This document shows positions 44,249 to 52,241 of a stretch of DNA of 57,367 bases, one piece after another. A program made the translations under genes and the position numbers. Under the pieces are notes generated by a model, which made no database searches, was not told the origin of the DNA, and saw only the letters and a program-made list of their open reading frames with translations. How positions within the stretch are numbered: position 1 is the stretch's first letter; each line of letters begins with the position of its first letter. Source of the stretch: an uncultured Clostridia bacterium (lineage in GTDB: Bacteria > Bacillota > Clostridia > Oscillospirales > Oscillospiraceae); NCBI GenBank assembly GCA_946629065.1, contig CAMOXK010000003.1, forward strand, positions 1 through 57,367. Direction: 5' to 3'.

Positions 44249-44746
44249 ATGTCCGTCAAAATCATCTATCTGGCCGGGGGCTGCTTCTGGGGCACCCAGA
44301 AGTTTTTCGATCAATTCGCGGGCGTTCTGGAAACCCAGGTGGGCTATGCCAACGGGCCCACGGAAAACCCCAGCTATCAGGAGGTCTGCCGCAGCAGCGG
44401 CCACGCCGAGACCGTCCGCATCGTCTATGACCCGGAGGTCGTGAGCCTGACTCAGCTGCTGGACTGGTACTTTCTCACCGTGGACCCCACCTCCTACCAT
44501 CGCCAGGGGGGCGACATGGGCGTCCAGTACCGTACCGGCATCTACTACACCGAGCCGGAGCAGCTGCCGGAGATCGAAGCCCGCTACGCCCTGGAGCAGC
44601 AGAAATACAAGGCGTCGCTCCTGGTGGAAGTGCAGCCCATCGAGAACTTCTACCCCGCGGAGGAATACCACCAGAAGTATCTGGACAAAAACCCCGGCGG
44701 CTACTGCCACATCTCCCAGGACCTGCTGCACCTGGCAGGAAAGTAG
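44249..44746 (+). CDS. msrA: Peptide methionine-(S)-S-oxide reductase
   Basis: The product has 165 residues from ATG 44249, 7 bases after AGGAGG; the frame continues upstream through the divergent T-box region and is rejected. The catalytic motif GGCFWG has its cysteine at residue 12, followed by VGYANGPTENPSY and the HAETVRIVYDP block. It repairs oxidised methionine in proteins in the cytosol. There is no fused MsrB and no resolving cysteine pair is obvious beyond residue 155 (GGYCHIS), which may fill that role. Confidence 0.95.
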   Translation: MSVKIIYLAGGCFWGTQKFFDQFAGVLETQVGYANGPTENPSYQEVCRSSGHAETVRIVYDPEVVSLTQLLDWYFLTVDPTSYHRQGGDMGVQYRTGIYYTEPEQLPEIEARYALEQQKYKASLLVEVQPIENFYPAEEYHQKYLDKNPGGYCHISQDLLHLAGK

Positions 44747-44782
44747 AGCTCCGGCCTCGACAGCCTTGGCTGCTCAGGATGC

Positions 44783-44844
44783 CACCTCATCCGCCATCCG
44801 CCTTGCGGGGGACGGCGGATGACACCTTCTCCTCAAGGAGAAGG
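44783..44844. repeat. Type A interspersed repeat
   Basis: CATCCGCC...GGCGGATG followed by CCTTCTCC...GGAGAAGG, the same two-hairpin plan as the copy at 30207. The 200 bases between msrA and the aminotransferase hold only this and a terminator. Confidence 0.65.
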
Positions 44845-44908
44845 CATTGGGCGGGCAAGTCGTGAATCGCCCTACGCTGAGATGCACCGCAGGGCCCGTT
44901 CATATCAC

Positions 44909-44943
44909 AAAAGCGCCCCGCTCGATTTGAGCGGGGCGCTTCT
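44909..44943 (-). terminator. Terminator of the aminotransferase gene
   Basis: A 13-bp stem (AAGCGCCCCGCTC and its complement) with a 5-base loop and a short T-run on the minus strand. Confidence 0.85.
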
Positions 44944-44956
44944 GTTGGCTTTGACC

Positions 44957-46234
44957 TCATTCGGCCAGGAGCTTTTCCAGGGCGGCAAGCTTCATGCTGG
45001 TGCAGTAGATCTCCATGGCCTGCTCCAACTGCTCAATGGGTGGCAGGGAGGGGGCCACGCGCATGTTGCTGTCCCGGGGATCCCGACCGTAGGGGAAGGT
45101 GGCGCCGGCGCCGGTCATGGTGAGGCCGGCCTCCTTGCAGAGCTTCCAGGTGGCCTTGGCGATGCCGGGCATGGTGTTCACGCTGACAAAGTAGCCGCCC
45201 TTGGGGCGCTGCCAGCCGGCGATGCCCAGCGGCGCGATCTCCTTTTCCAGGGTGTCCAGCACGCAGCGGAACTTGGGTCCCAGAATCTGGGCGTGGCGCT
45301 TCATCAGGGCCAGCACATGCTCCTTGTCCTGGAGGTAGCGGACGTGGCGCAGCTGATTGACCTTGTCATAGGAGATGATCTGGGCGTTCAGCAGCTTCTT
45401 CATGTAAGCCATATTCCGCTCGCTGCAGGCAAAAACAGAGATGCCCGCGCCGGGGAAGGTGATCTTGGAGGTGGAGGCAAATTCGAAGACCATGTCCTCG
45501 TTGCCGTATTTGGCGCACTCCTTCAAAATGTCCGGGAAGGGGACATAGTCGCCCTCAAACTCGTGCACGCAGTAGGCATTATCCCACATCAGCAGGAAAT
45601 CCGGCGCGGCGTGCTGCAGGGAGGCGATGCGGCGGATGGTCTCCTCACTGTAGATGATGCCGTCGGGATTGGAGTACTTGGGCACACACCACATGCCCTT
45701 CACCTCCGGGTCCCGGGCCAGAGCTTCCACCACGTCCATGTCCGGGCCTTCCGCCGTCATGGGCACGGTGATCATCTCCATACCGAAGCTCTCGGAAATG
45801 CCGAAGTGCCGGTCGTAGCCGGGGGCGGGGCAGAGGAACTTGACCCGGTCAAGCTTGGCCCAGGGAGTGGGGCCCATGACCCGGCCGTGGGTGTAGGCCT
45901 TGGCGATGGTGTCGTACATCAGCTGCAGGGAGGCGCTGCCGCCCACAAAGACGTTCTCGGGCTTCACGTCCAGCAGTTCCGCAAACAGAGCGCGGCAGGA
46001 GGGCAGCCCCTCCAGATTGCCGTAGTTACGCACATCGATGCCGTCGCAGAAATAGTCGCTCTCGGAATTGAGCAGGTCCATCATGGGCCCGTTCATGTCA
46101 AGCTGCTCCTTGCCCGGCTTGCCCCGGGCCATGTTCAGGCTGAGGCCCTTGGCTTTCAGCTCCTCATACCGGGCGCGGACCTGCTCCAGCTCCGCCCGGA
46201 GCTCTTCCTTGGTCATTTCGGTGTACTTTTTCAT
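44957..46234 (-). CDS. Type Ic aspartate aminotransferase
   Basis: The product has 425 residues from ATG 46234, behind AAAGGA; 54 extra codons in the open frame lack a site. It is a fold-type I PLP aminotransferase of the PF12897 (Asp_aminotransf) type, recognised by LSLNMARGKPGKEQLDM near 38 and YGNLEGLPSCRALFAELL. The PLP lysine is in FASTSKITFPGAG near 260, and RVAPSLPP near 395 gives the substrate arginine. It should interconvert aspartate and oxaloacetate. An Asp/Glu racemase and a dicarboxylate transporter lie next to it, on the other strand. Confidence 0.9.
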   Translation of the reverse strand: MKKYTEMTKEELRAELEQVRARYEELKAKGLSLNMARGKPGKEQLDMNGPMMDLLNSESDYFCDGIDVRNYGNLEGLPSCRALFAELLDVKPENVFVGGSASLQLMYDTIAKAYTHGRVMGPTPWAKLDRVKFLCPAPGYDRHFGISESFGMEMITVPMTAEGPDMDVVEALARDPEVKGMWCVPKYSNPDGIIYSEETIRRIASLQHAAPDFLLMWDNAYCVHEFEGDYVPFPDILKECAKYGNEDMVFEFASTSKITFPGAGISVFACSERNMAYMKKLLNAQIISYDKVNQLRHVRYLQDKEHVLALMKRHAQILGPKFRCVLDTLEKEIAPLGIAGWQRPKGGYFVSVNTMPGIAKATWKLCKEAGLTMTGAGATFPYGRDPRDSNMRVAPSLPPIEQLEQAMEIYCTSMKLAALEKLLAE

Positions 46235-46404
46235 GATAAACGATCCTTTCCGTTTTCCGGCTTTGCCGGATCCTGGTATTTCACGCTTTTTGATGAAAAT
46301 GAGGAAAACCGGAACCGTCCGGCCGGTAACCCTCCACTTTAGACCATCATAGCATAAAGTGCCGGGACATTCAAGGCGGCAGATGTTTTTTCCCAAAATG
46401 ACTC

Positions 46405-46433
46405 TTTCCCTTTGCCGAAAGCTGTGCTATGAT
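46405..46433 (+). promoter_or_regulatory. Possible promoter of the TauE/SafE gene
   Basis: TTTCCC and TATGAT with 17 bases between; the -10 is good, the -35 weak. Confidence 0.4.
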
Positions 46434-46467
46434 AAATTCAACCATTTAATGAAACGGAGTAAGGAAG

Positions 46468-47247
46468 ATGCGTGCAATGTGGATGCCCATGGAGCTGACG
46501 CTGCCCATGGTGCTGATCGTGGCGGTGGGAGTGTTTCTGGCCTCCTTTATGGACGGGATCGCCGGGGGCGGCGGCATCATCTCGGTGCCCACCTATTTCC
46601 TGGCGGGCTTGCCCGCCCATCTGGCTCTCGGCACCAACAAGCTCTCCTCCTGCATCGGCACGGCGGTGTCCACAGGTCGATTTATCCGCAGCGGCTATGT
46701 GAACTGGAAGCTGGGGATCCCTTCCATCGTGCTGGCCCTGGTGGGGGCGGCCCTGGGAACAAGACTGCAGCTCATGGTGAGCGAGCGGGCGCTGCAGATC
46801 CTGCTGCTGGCAGTGCTGCCGGTGGTGGCGGTGGTGGTGCTGCGGCAGCGAAAGCTGCCGGAGGAGCCGGGGGACATTGCCCCGGGGAAGCAGGCCTTCA
46901 TCGTTCTCCTGGCGGCGCTGATCGTGGGGGCCTATGACGGCTTCTACGGTCCCGGCACCGGCACCTTCCTGATCCTGATTTTCTGCACCCTGGGCAAGCT
47001 GGACCTGCGCACCGCCTCCGGCAACGTGAAGCTTGTGAACCTCTCCAGCAACATCGGGGCCCTGGCTACGTCTTTGCTGCACGGCAAGGTCTTCCTGGCC
47101 CTGGGGCTTATCGGCGCGGTGGCCTCCGTGGCGGGGCATTGGCTGGGCTCCGGCCTTGCCATCAAGGACGGCTCCAAAATCGTCCGGCCAGCCATCCTGG
47201 TGGTGCTGGTGCTGCTGGCCATCAAGGTTCTGACGGATATGATCTGA
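46468..47247 (+). CDS. TauE/SafE-family permease (TSUP)
   Basis: The product has 259 residues with about 8 membrane helices in two repeats. The repeat motif is visible as FMDGIAGGGGIISVPTYFLAG (residues ~28-48) and again as GAYDGFYGPGTGTFLILIF near 153. Such proteins export or import sulfite, organosulfonates or other small acids. It is followed by a racemase at 21 bases with a strong site, so it may be in an amino-acid transport unit. Substrate unknown. Confidence 0.88.
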   Translation: MRAMWMPMELTLPMVLIVAVGVFLASFMDGIAGGGGIISVPTYFLAGLPAHLALGTNKLSSCIGTAVSTGRFIRSGYVNWKLGIPSIVLALVGAALGTRLQLMVSERALQILLLAVLPVVAVVVLRQRKLPEEPGDIAPGKQAFIVLLAALIVGAYDGFYGPGTGTFLILIFCTLGKLDLRTASGNVKLVNLSSNIGALATSLLHGKVFLALGLIGAVASVAGHWLGSGLAIKDGSKIVRPAILVVLVLLAIKVLTDMI

Positions 47248-47268
47248 CAGTTCGATAGGAGGGATCCT

Positions 47269-48072
47269 GTGAAAAAAACCATCGGCATCCTGGGGGGCAT
47301 GGGCCCCCTGGCCACGGCGGATCTGCTCATCAAGATCACCATGGCCACCCGGGCGGACAGCGACAGGGAACACATCCGCGTCTACATCGACAGCGACGCC
47401 GCCATCCCCGACCGCACCGCCGCCATCCTGGCGGGGGGCGAGGACCCGGTGCCGGAGATGACGTCTGCTCTTCGCAATCTGGAGCGCTGCGGCGCGGACT
47501 GCGTCGTCATGGCCTGCAACACCGCCCACTACTTCCTGCCCCGGCTGCGGGAGCTGACGGAGACCCCTATCCTGGATATGCTGGAGATCACCGCCAAGAG
47601 CTGCGTCCGGCTCTATCCCGGAAAGAAGGCGGCGGTCCTGGCTACCACCGGCACCCTGCGCACCGGGCTCTATGACCGGGCGCTCCAAAAGGAGGGGGTG
47701 GCCTTCCTTCTGCCGGACGAGAAGCAGCAGGCCTTCCTCATGCACCTGATCTATGATGTGGTGAAGGCATCCCGACCCATGCAGCCGGCGGAGGCGGGCT
47801 GGGCCAATCTCCTGCGGGAGCTCAGAGAGCGGGGCGCGGATTACTTCATCTTGGCCTGTACGGAGCTGCCCATCGTGGCCAACACCCTGCCGGACGAGGG
47901 GCCCTTCGTGGATCCCACGGAGGAGCTGGCGAAAGCGGCGGTGCTCTACTGCGGCTATGAGCTGAAGGAAGCACCGGAGCCGCCGGGCCCCACGGACGAC
48001 GATACAACAGAACAGCGGCCCCGGGCACAGGAAGTGCCGGACGGGGCGGAAGACGGATCACCCAAAGGGTGA
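47269..48072 (+). CDS. Aspartate/glutamate racemase family protein
   Basis: The product has 267 residues from GTG 47269, behind AGGAGG. The two catalytic cysteines lie in VMACNTAH (C83) and LACTELP (C197). GILGGMGPLAT at the start is typical of aspartate racemase. The expected ~235-residue domain is followed by a 30-residue Pro/Asp/Glu-rich tail that ends inside the terminator hairpin. It makes D-aspartate or D-glutamate for the cell wall or for use as nutrients, together with the nearby transaminase and transporter. Confidence 0.9.
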   Translation: MKKTIGILGGMGPLATADLLIKITMATRADSDREHIRVYIDSDAAIPDRTAAILAGGEDPVPEMTSALRNLERCGADCVVMACNTAHYFLPRLRELTETPILDMLEITAKSCVRLYPGKKAAVLATTGTLRTGLYDRALQKEGVAFLLPDEKQQAFLMHLIYDVVKASRPMQPAEAGWANLLRELRERGADYFILACTELPIVANTLPDEGPFVDPTEELAKAAVLYCGYELKEAPEPPGPTDDDTTEQRPRAQEVPDGAEDGSPKG

Positions 48073-48082
48073 TTTTTTTATT
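48057..48082 (+). terminator. Terminator overlapping the racemase stop codon
   Basis: ATCACCC-AAA-GGGTGAT followed by TTTTTTATT; the TGA stop (48070-48072) is in the 3' arm. Confidence 0.8.
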
Positions 48083-48099
48083 GGTATCATGCTTCACGA

Positions 48100-48208
48100 T
48101 TTAGCGTAATATATAAATAAAAATGAAGTAAAGATGAATGATAGTATCTTTTTCGTTTTAGCGTGATAAAAAATTCCACTATACTTCTAGAATTTAATGT
48201 AATATACT
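48100..48208 (+). promoter_or_regulatory. AT-rich control region of the dicarboxylate symporter gene
   Basis: This AT-rich stretch has two copies of TTTAGCGTRATA (48100-48111, 48157-48168), of which the second overlaps a possible -35 (TTTAGC) 17 bases from TATACT (48180-48185). A further TATACT lies at 48203-48208. The repeats could be operator sites. The same core occurs inverted at 18825-18836 upstream of asd. Confidence 0.4.
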
Positions 48209-48269
48209 GTTAAACAAGGACCGGCATCGGACCGGAGTAAGAATAAAGAAAGGGAATAGGAGGGGTATT

Positions 48270-49583
48270 ATGGCAAGCACAGCACCCAAAAAGGGCGGCA
48301 TCTTTCAGGCCTATCTGAACTTCAACGTCCTGTACAAGATCCTCATCGGTCTCGTCATCGGCGCCATCGCCGGCATCATCCTGGCTGTTTCAGGAATCAC
48401 CGCACTTCCCCCATGGATCAGCATATTCGGCACCATCTTCACAAGGCTCCTGAAAATGATCATCATCCCGATGATCGTGGGCTCTCTGGTAGTCGGCGCG
48501 TCCTCTGTCTCCCCGGCCACCGTCGGCAAGGTGGGTATCCGGATCATTGTGATGTATCTGATCACCTCTGCCTTCGGCGTCATCATCGGCCTGCTGATGG
48601 GCAACATCTTCCAGCCCCACGCGGAATTGGCCCAGGTCACGGAGATGGCCGCAGAAGCTGCCGGCAAGACTGCCGATACCAATGTCTGGGACGTCATTTC
48701 CAACATCATCCCCACCAGCGTGCTGACCTCCCTGGTCAACGAGACGGTGCTGCAGGTCATCTTCTTCTCCCTGGTCTTTGGCCTCTGCCTGTCCTACATG
48801 AAGGTCTCCGAGGATGAGCGCATCCGCCGCATCTCCGGCACCGTGTTCGACATTTTCGACTGCCTGACCGAGATCATGATGAAGGTCGTGCGCGGCATCA
48901 TGCAGTACGCCCCCATCGGCGTTGCCGTATTGATTTGCGAGGTCTTTGCCAAGAACGGCGCCAAGATCGCCGGCGCGCTGGTCACCGTCACCATCGCCTG
49001 CTTCCTGGGCTATGCCATCCACGTGGTCCTGGTTTACGGCGGCCTGCTGAAGATCTACAAGATCAAGATCGGCACCTTCTTCAAGGAAGCCCGCACCCCG
49101 TTCATCACCGCTTTCGTTACCCGTTCCTCCAACGGCACCCTGCCCACCACCATGGCGGCGGCTGAGAACCTGGGCGTGGATAAAGAGGTCTATGCCTTCT
49201 CCCTGCCCCTGGGCGCCACCATCAACATGGACGGCACCGCCATCTATCAGGGCGTCTGCGCCTTCTTCCTGGTCATGTCCTGCTTCGGCCGCGGCCTGAC
49301 CTTCGGTGAGATGGGTATGATCGTGCTGCTGGCCACCCTGGCCTCCATCGGCACCGCGGGCGTGCCCGGCGCCGGCGCCATCATGCTGGCCATGGTCATG
49401 CAGGGCATCAACCTGCCCATTGCCGAGGGCACCGTTCTGGCCGGCGCCTACGCCATGATCCTGGGCATCGACGCCATCCTGGATATGGGCCGTACCGCGC
49501 TGAACGTCTTCGGCGACCTGACCTGCACCTGCTGCGTTGCCAAGCGCATGAATTATCTCCAGGAAAACTCCGTCATCAAGTAA
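48270..49583 (+). CDS. Dicarboxylate/amino acid:cation symporter (DAACS, GltP-like)
   Basis: The product has 437 residues with 8 membrane helices and two re-entrant hairpins. Family motifs are RSSNGTLPTTM near 290 (HP1 serine-rich), NMDGTAIYQG near 322 (Na+ and substrate site), GVPGAG near 366 (HP2), and DMGRTALNVFGD near 408. It takes up glutamate, aspartate or C4 acids with Na+ or H+. Its neighbours (Asp/Glu racemase, type Ic aspartate aminotransferase) support aspartate or glutamate. Confidence 0.93.
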   Translation: MASTAPKKGGIFQAYLNFNVLYKILIGLVIGAIAGIILAVSGITALPPWISIFGTIFTRLLKMIIIPMIVGSLVVGASSVSPATVGKVGIRIIVMYLITSAFGVIIGLLMGNIFQPHAELAQVTEMAAEAAGKTADTNVWDVISNIIPTSVLTSLVNETVLQVIFFSLVFGLCLSYMKVSEDERIRRISGTVFDIFDCLTEIMMKVVRGIMQYAPIGVAVLICEVFAKNGAKIAGALVTVTIACFLGYAIHVVLVYGGLLKIYKIKIGTFFKEARTPFITAFVTRSSNGTLPTTMAAAENLGVDKEVYAFSLPLGATINMDGTAIYQGVCAFFLVMSCFGRGLTFGEMGMIVLLATLASIGTAGVPGAGAIMLAMVMQGINLPIAEGTVLAGAYAMILGIDAILDMGRTALNVFGDLTCTCCVAKRMNYLQENSVIK

Positions 49584-49586
49584 GGC

Positions 49587-49970
49587 ATGAACCGCAACGA
49601 CCTGGACAAACGCCTGCGGGAGCTGGGGATCTACAGCGACTTCTATATGCGCAGGGAGCTGAAGGCCCTGCCCCAGCTGCTGGAGGAGGGAGAGCAGCTC
49701 AACTGCATCCTCACCGGCGTCCACGAGGCGGAGCGCAAAATGCTGGCCGTGACGGACCGGCGGCTCATCGTAATCTTTGCCGCGGCCCTCTCCCCGGGCG
49801 CGATCAAGGTCATCCCCCGGGAGGCGGTGGGGGACTGGCACTTTGAGAAAAAACTGCTGTTCTCCTCGGCGACCTTCTCCACCAAAAGCGGTACAGAATT
49901 TACCTTCACCAATACCCAGGGCTCCCTGAAGGATCTCTTCGAGTGGGCCATGCAGCAGCCGGTACTGTGA
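49587..49970 (+). CDS. Bacterial PH-domain protein (YokE/bPH-like)
   Basis: The product has 127 residues, soluble. A short N-terminal helix is followed by strands with ILTGVHEAERKMLAVTDRRLIVIF, a typical bacterial PH/YokE-type pattern, then PREAVGDWHFEKKLLFSSATF and a C-terminal helix. Its ATG is 4 bases past the stop of the symporter gene, so it is coupled to it, which is an unusual pairing. A role in regulating or tethering the transporter is only a guess. Confidence 0.78.
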   Translation: MNRNDLDKRLRELGIYSDFYMRRELKALPQLLEEGEQLNCILTGVHEAERKMLAVTDRRLIVIFAAALSPGAIKVIPREAVGDWHFEKKLLFSSATFSTKSGTEFTFTNTQGSLKDLFEWAMQQPVL

Positions 49971-50073
49971 GCGGGAAGCTTCTGCGATCGCAGTTGCTGA
50001 AAAGCTTGGAAAGAGAATCCTGCAGGTAGATCCCAAATGCATTCAGCTGCATTGAACACACAATCAAATAGAG

Positions 50074-50112
50074 AAAAGCCCGGAAGTTCCATTTTCGAAC
50101 TTCTGGGCTTTT
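50074..50112 (+). terminator. Terminator of the symporter/PH unit
   Basis: AAAAGCCCGGAAGTTC and its near-complement (16-bp stem, one mismatch) with a 7-base loop, followed by TTTT. Confidence 0.85.
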
Positions 50113-50178
50113 GCGCTGTATATGCAGCCTAGTCTTCAAGAATATGGATGTCCTGCGCCTTGGCGCGGATAGCTGCTT

Positions 50179-50342
50179 ATACTACTTTCAAATAGAAATC
50201 TTTAAAGTCTTGTGGCCAGAATTGTGCCATACTTCGTTGAAGCCCTTGAACATATATCTCCATTATGCTCTGCGGCCTTTGCCTCGTCTGGCACAATTCT
50301 GTCTCGCAATCCTTTTTAAAGCTTCTTATTTGAAAGTAGTAT
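50179..50342. mobile_element. MITE-like element with terminal inverted repeats
   Basis: ATACTACTTTCAAATA at the left is the exact inverse of TATTTGAAAGTAGTAT at the right, 164 bases overall. The arms continue imperfectly inward, including AGAATTGTGCCA / TGGCACAATTCT. If the element proper begins at TACTAC (50180) and ends at GTAGTA (50341), it is flanked by TTA on both sides, a possible 3-bp target duplication. It has no coding capacity. One end is repeated at 54-84. Confidence 0.7.
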
Positions 50343-50366
50343 TACTTATTTGATTTCTAAACAGAT

Positions 50367-50759
50367 TTACGTCGCCTGTGGCTCCTTTTCGGAACCCAGG
50401 GTCGATTCCCGCTCAATCAGGTAGGTTTCCGTGTAAACGGTGCGGTAATCAAGAGATGGTTCACGGATGCGCGATAGCAGCAGCCGGGCGGCCTCGCAGG
50501 CCATGATCTGGGTGTGGATGTATACCGTGGTCAGCTCCGCGCCGAATTTGGCCTTGACGTCGGCCTTCAGATTGGCAAAGCAGGCCTGCAGGCCGGTATG
50601 CACCATGTCCATGGAGTAGGTCCAGACGCCGTTCACCAATAGGTTTTCCCACTCAAAATCACCCTGGGCGATGGGGATGTGTTTCCCGTCAATGAGAACG
50701 GCCTTGATGCGGGTCGAGCCCAGCTCGATACCGAGGACAGTCTTTTCTTAATCCATCAT
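50367..50759 (-). pseudogene. Broken sugar kinase (FGGY) fused to LacI-family C terminus
   Basis: Read from ATGATG at 50759, which overlaps the araA stop, the frame is M-M-D-stop and then [21 protein letters not shown], an FGGY kinase N terminus. It continues through [15 protein letters not shown] to about residue 75 (KAKFGAEL). From [19 protein letters not shown] to LIERESTLG the sequence is the end of a LacI-family regulator. So a nonsense codon kills the start and a deletion has joined two genes in frame near 50525-50540. The kinase would have been the L-ribulokinase-type partner of araA. A small protein from TTG 50639 is possible but unlikely to work. Confidence 0.8.
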
Positions 50760-52222
50760 TTTAACTTCCACACCAGATCCTTGACCAGCAGTTCCTCTTC
50801 CAGCTTCTCGGGCGTCGTGTCCGCGCCGATATGGACGAATTCAATGTCCATCATCCGAGCCCAGTCGCGCATCTGCTCAGCGGTCACGTCGTAGGAAAGC
50901 ACTGTGTGATGCGCACCGCCGGCTGTGATCCAGCACTCCACGCCGGTGGTGAGATCGGGCAGCGCCCGCCACATCACGCGCGCCACCGGCAGATTCGGCA
51001 TGGGCATAATGGGCTTCACGGCCTCGATGTCCTGCACGATGAGGCGCAGTCTGCCGCCCATGTCGATCAGGGAAACCACGATGCCCCTGCCGGCCTTGCC
51101 CTCGAACACCAGACGGGCGGGGTCTTTTTCGTTCATGCCGATGCCCAGATGATGGGTCTCAATCCGGGGCTTGTCCGCCGCCAGAGACGGGCAGACCTCC
51201 AGCATGTGGGCGCCGAGAGAATACTCCTGTCCCTCCACGAGGTGATAGGTATAGTCCTCCATGAAGCCGGAGGAACCGTTGCCGCCCTCGCCCATAGCCT
51301 TCAAAATGGCGGTCATGGCGCTGACCTTCCAGTCGCCCTCGCCGCCGTAGCCGTAGCCCTGGGCCATCAGGTGCTGGGAGGCCAGACCCGGCAGCTGCTC
51401 CATGCCATAGAGATCCTGGAAGGTGTTGGTGAAGGCGCGGCAGCCCTCGCGATCCAGCATCTTCTTCATGGCGATCTCTTCCTTCGCCTGGTAGCGGATG
51501 GCGGGGGTGTTGTCGGTATTGAGATCATAGCTTGCCAGATACTCTTTATAGAGCGCGTCCACTTCCTCATCCGTGACGGCGTTCATTTCTTTGACCAGAT
51601 CGCCCACGGCCCAGGTGTTCACCTGCCAGCCGAGCTTCGTCTGAACCTCGACCTTGTCGCCCTCGGTGACGGCCACCTCGCGCATGTTGTCGCCAAAGCG
51701 CATGACCTTCATCTGCTTGGAGACAGCCACGCCAACTGCGGCCTTCATCCAATCGGAGAGACGCTTGTGCACCTTCTCATCCTGCCAGTACCCGGCGATG
51801 ACCTTGCGCGGCATGCGGAGCCGGGCGCCGATAAACCCGTGCTCCCGGTCGCCATGCGCCGCCTGGTTCAGGTTCATGAAGTCCATGTCGATCTCGTCGT
51901 TCGGGATCTCCTTGTTATACTGCGTGGCGAAGTGGAGCCAGGGCTTTTGCAGGGCAGCCAGGCCGTTGATCCACATCTTGCTGGGAGAGAAGGTGTGGCA
52001 CCAGGTGACGATGCCGGCGCACTCATCGCGATAATTGGCCTCCTTGACCACATCGGTGATCTCCTTGTTGGTCTTGGCGGTCACCTTATACACCAGCGGA
52101 TAGGGCAGCACCTTCGAGAGCTCCGCCGCCATCTCTCTGGCGCGCACTTCCACCGTTTCCAGAACCTCAGGGCCATACAGGAACTGACTGCCGACCACAA
52201 ACCAGAATTCATATTGTTTCAT
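50756..52222 (-). CDS. araA: L-arabinose isomerase
   Basis: The product has 488 residues, the normal length. It converts L-arabinose to L-ribulose in the cytosol with Mn2+. Recognisable segments are FWFVVGSQFLYGPEVLE at the start, TWCHTFSPSKMWINGL near 75, GEGDWKVSAM and GFMEDYTYHL (catalytic glutamates near 305 and 330), LGAHMLEVCPSL (His), and ECWITAGGAHHTVLS near 445 (second His). A ribosome binding site (AGGAG) precedes the ATG. It is downstream of the GH2 and GH78 genes and is followed by the broken kinase gene, so arabinose catabolism must rely on a kinase elsewhere. Confidence 0.97.
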   Translation of the reverse strand: MKQYEFWFVVGSQFLYGPEVLETVEVRAREMAAELSKVLPYPLVYKVTAKTNKEITDVVKEANYRDECAGIVTWCHTFSPSKMWINGLAALQKPWLHFATQYNKEIPNDEIDMDFMNLNQAAHGDREHGFIGARLRMPRKVIAGYWQDEKVHKRLSDWMKAAVGVAVSKQMKVMRFGDNMREVAVTEGDKVEVQTKLGWQVNTWAVGDLVKEMNAVTDEEVDALYKEYLASYDLNTDNTPAIRYQAKEEIAMKKMLDREGCRAFTNTFQDLYGMEQLPGLASQHLMAQGYGYGGEGDWKVSAMTAILKAMGEGGNGSSGFMEDYTYHLVEGQEYSLGAHMLEVCPSLAADKPRIETHHLGIGMNEKDPARLVFEGKAGRGIVVSLIDMGGRLRLIVQDIEAVKPIMPMPNLPVARVMWRALPDLTTGVECWITAGGAHHTVLSYDVTAEQMRDWARMMDIEFVHIGADTTPEKLEEELLVKDLVWKLK

Positions 52223-52241
52223 CGTTTTTTTCTCCTGTTGT

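Noticed and set aside
43646-44731. 361-codon minus-strand frame through the T-box and msrA
   Set aside because: It covers a riboswitch and runs antisense to msrA; the real gene there is trpB2 starting at 43809.
48390-50042. 550-codon open frame on the minus strand
   Set aside because: Antisense shadow of the symporter gene; composition (Gly/Asp/His) typical of reversed membrane-protein codons.
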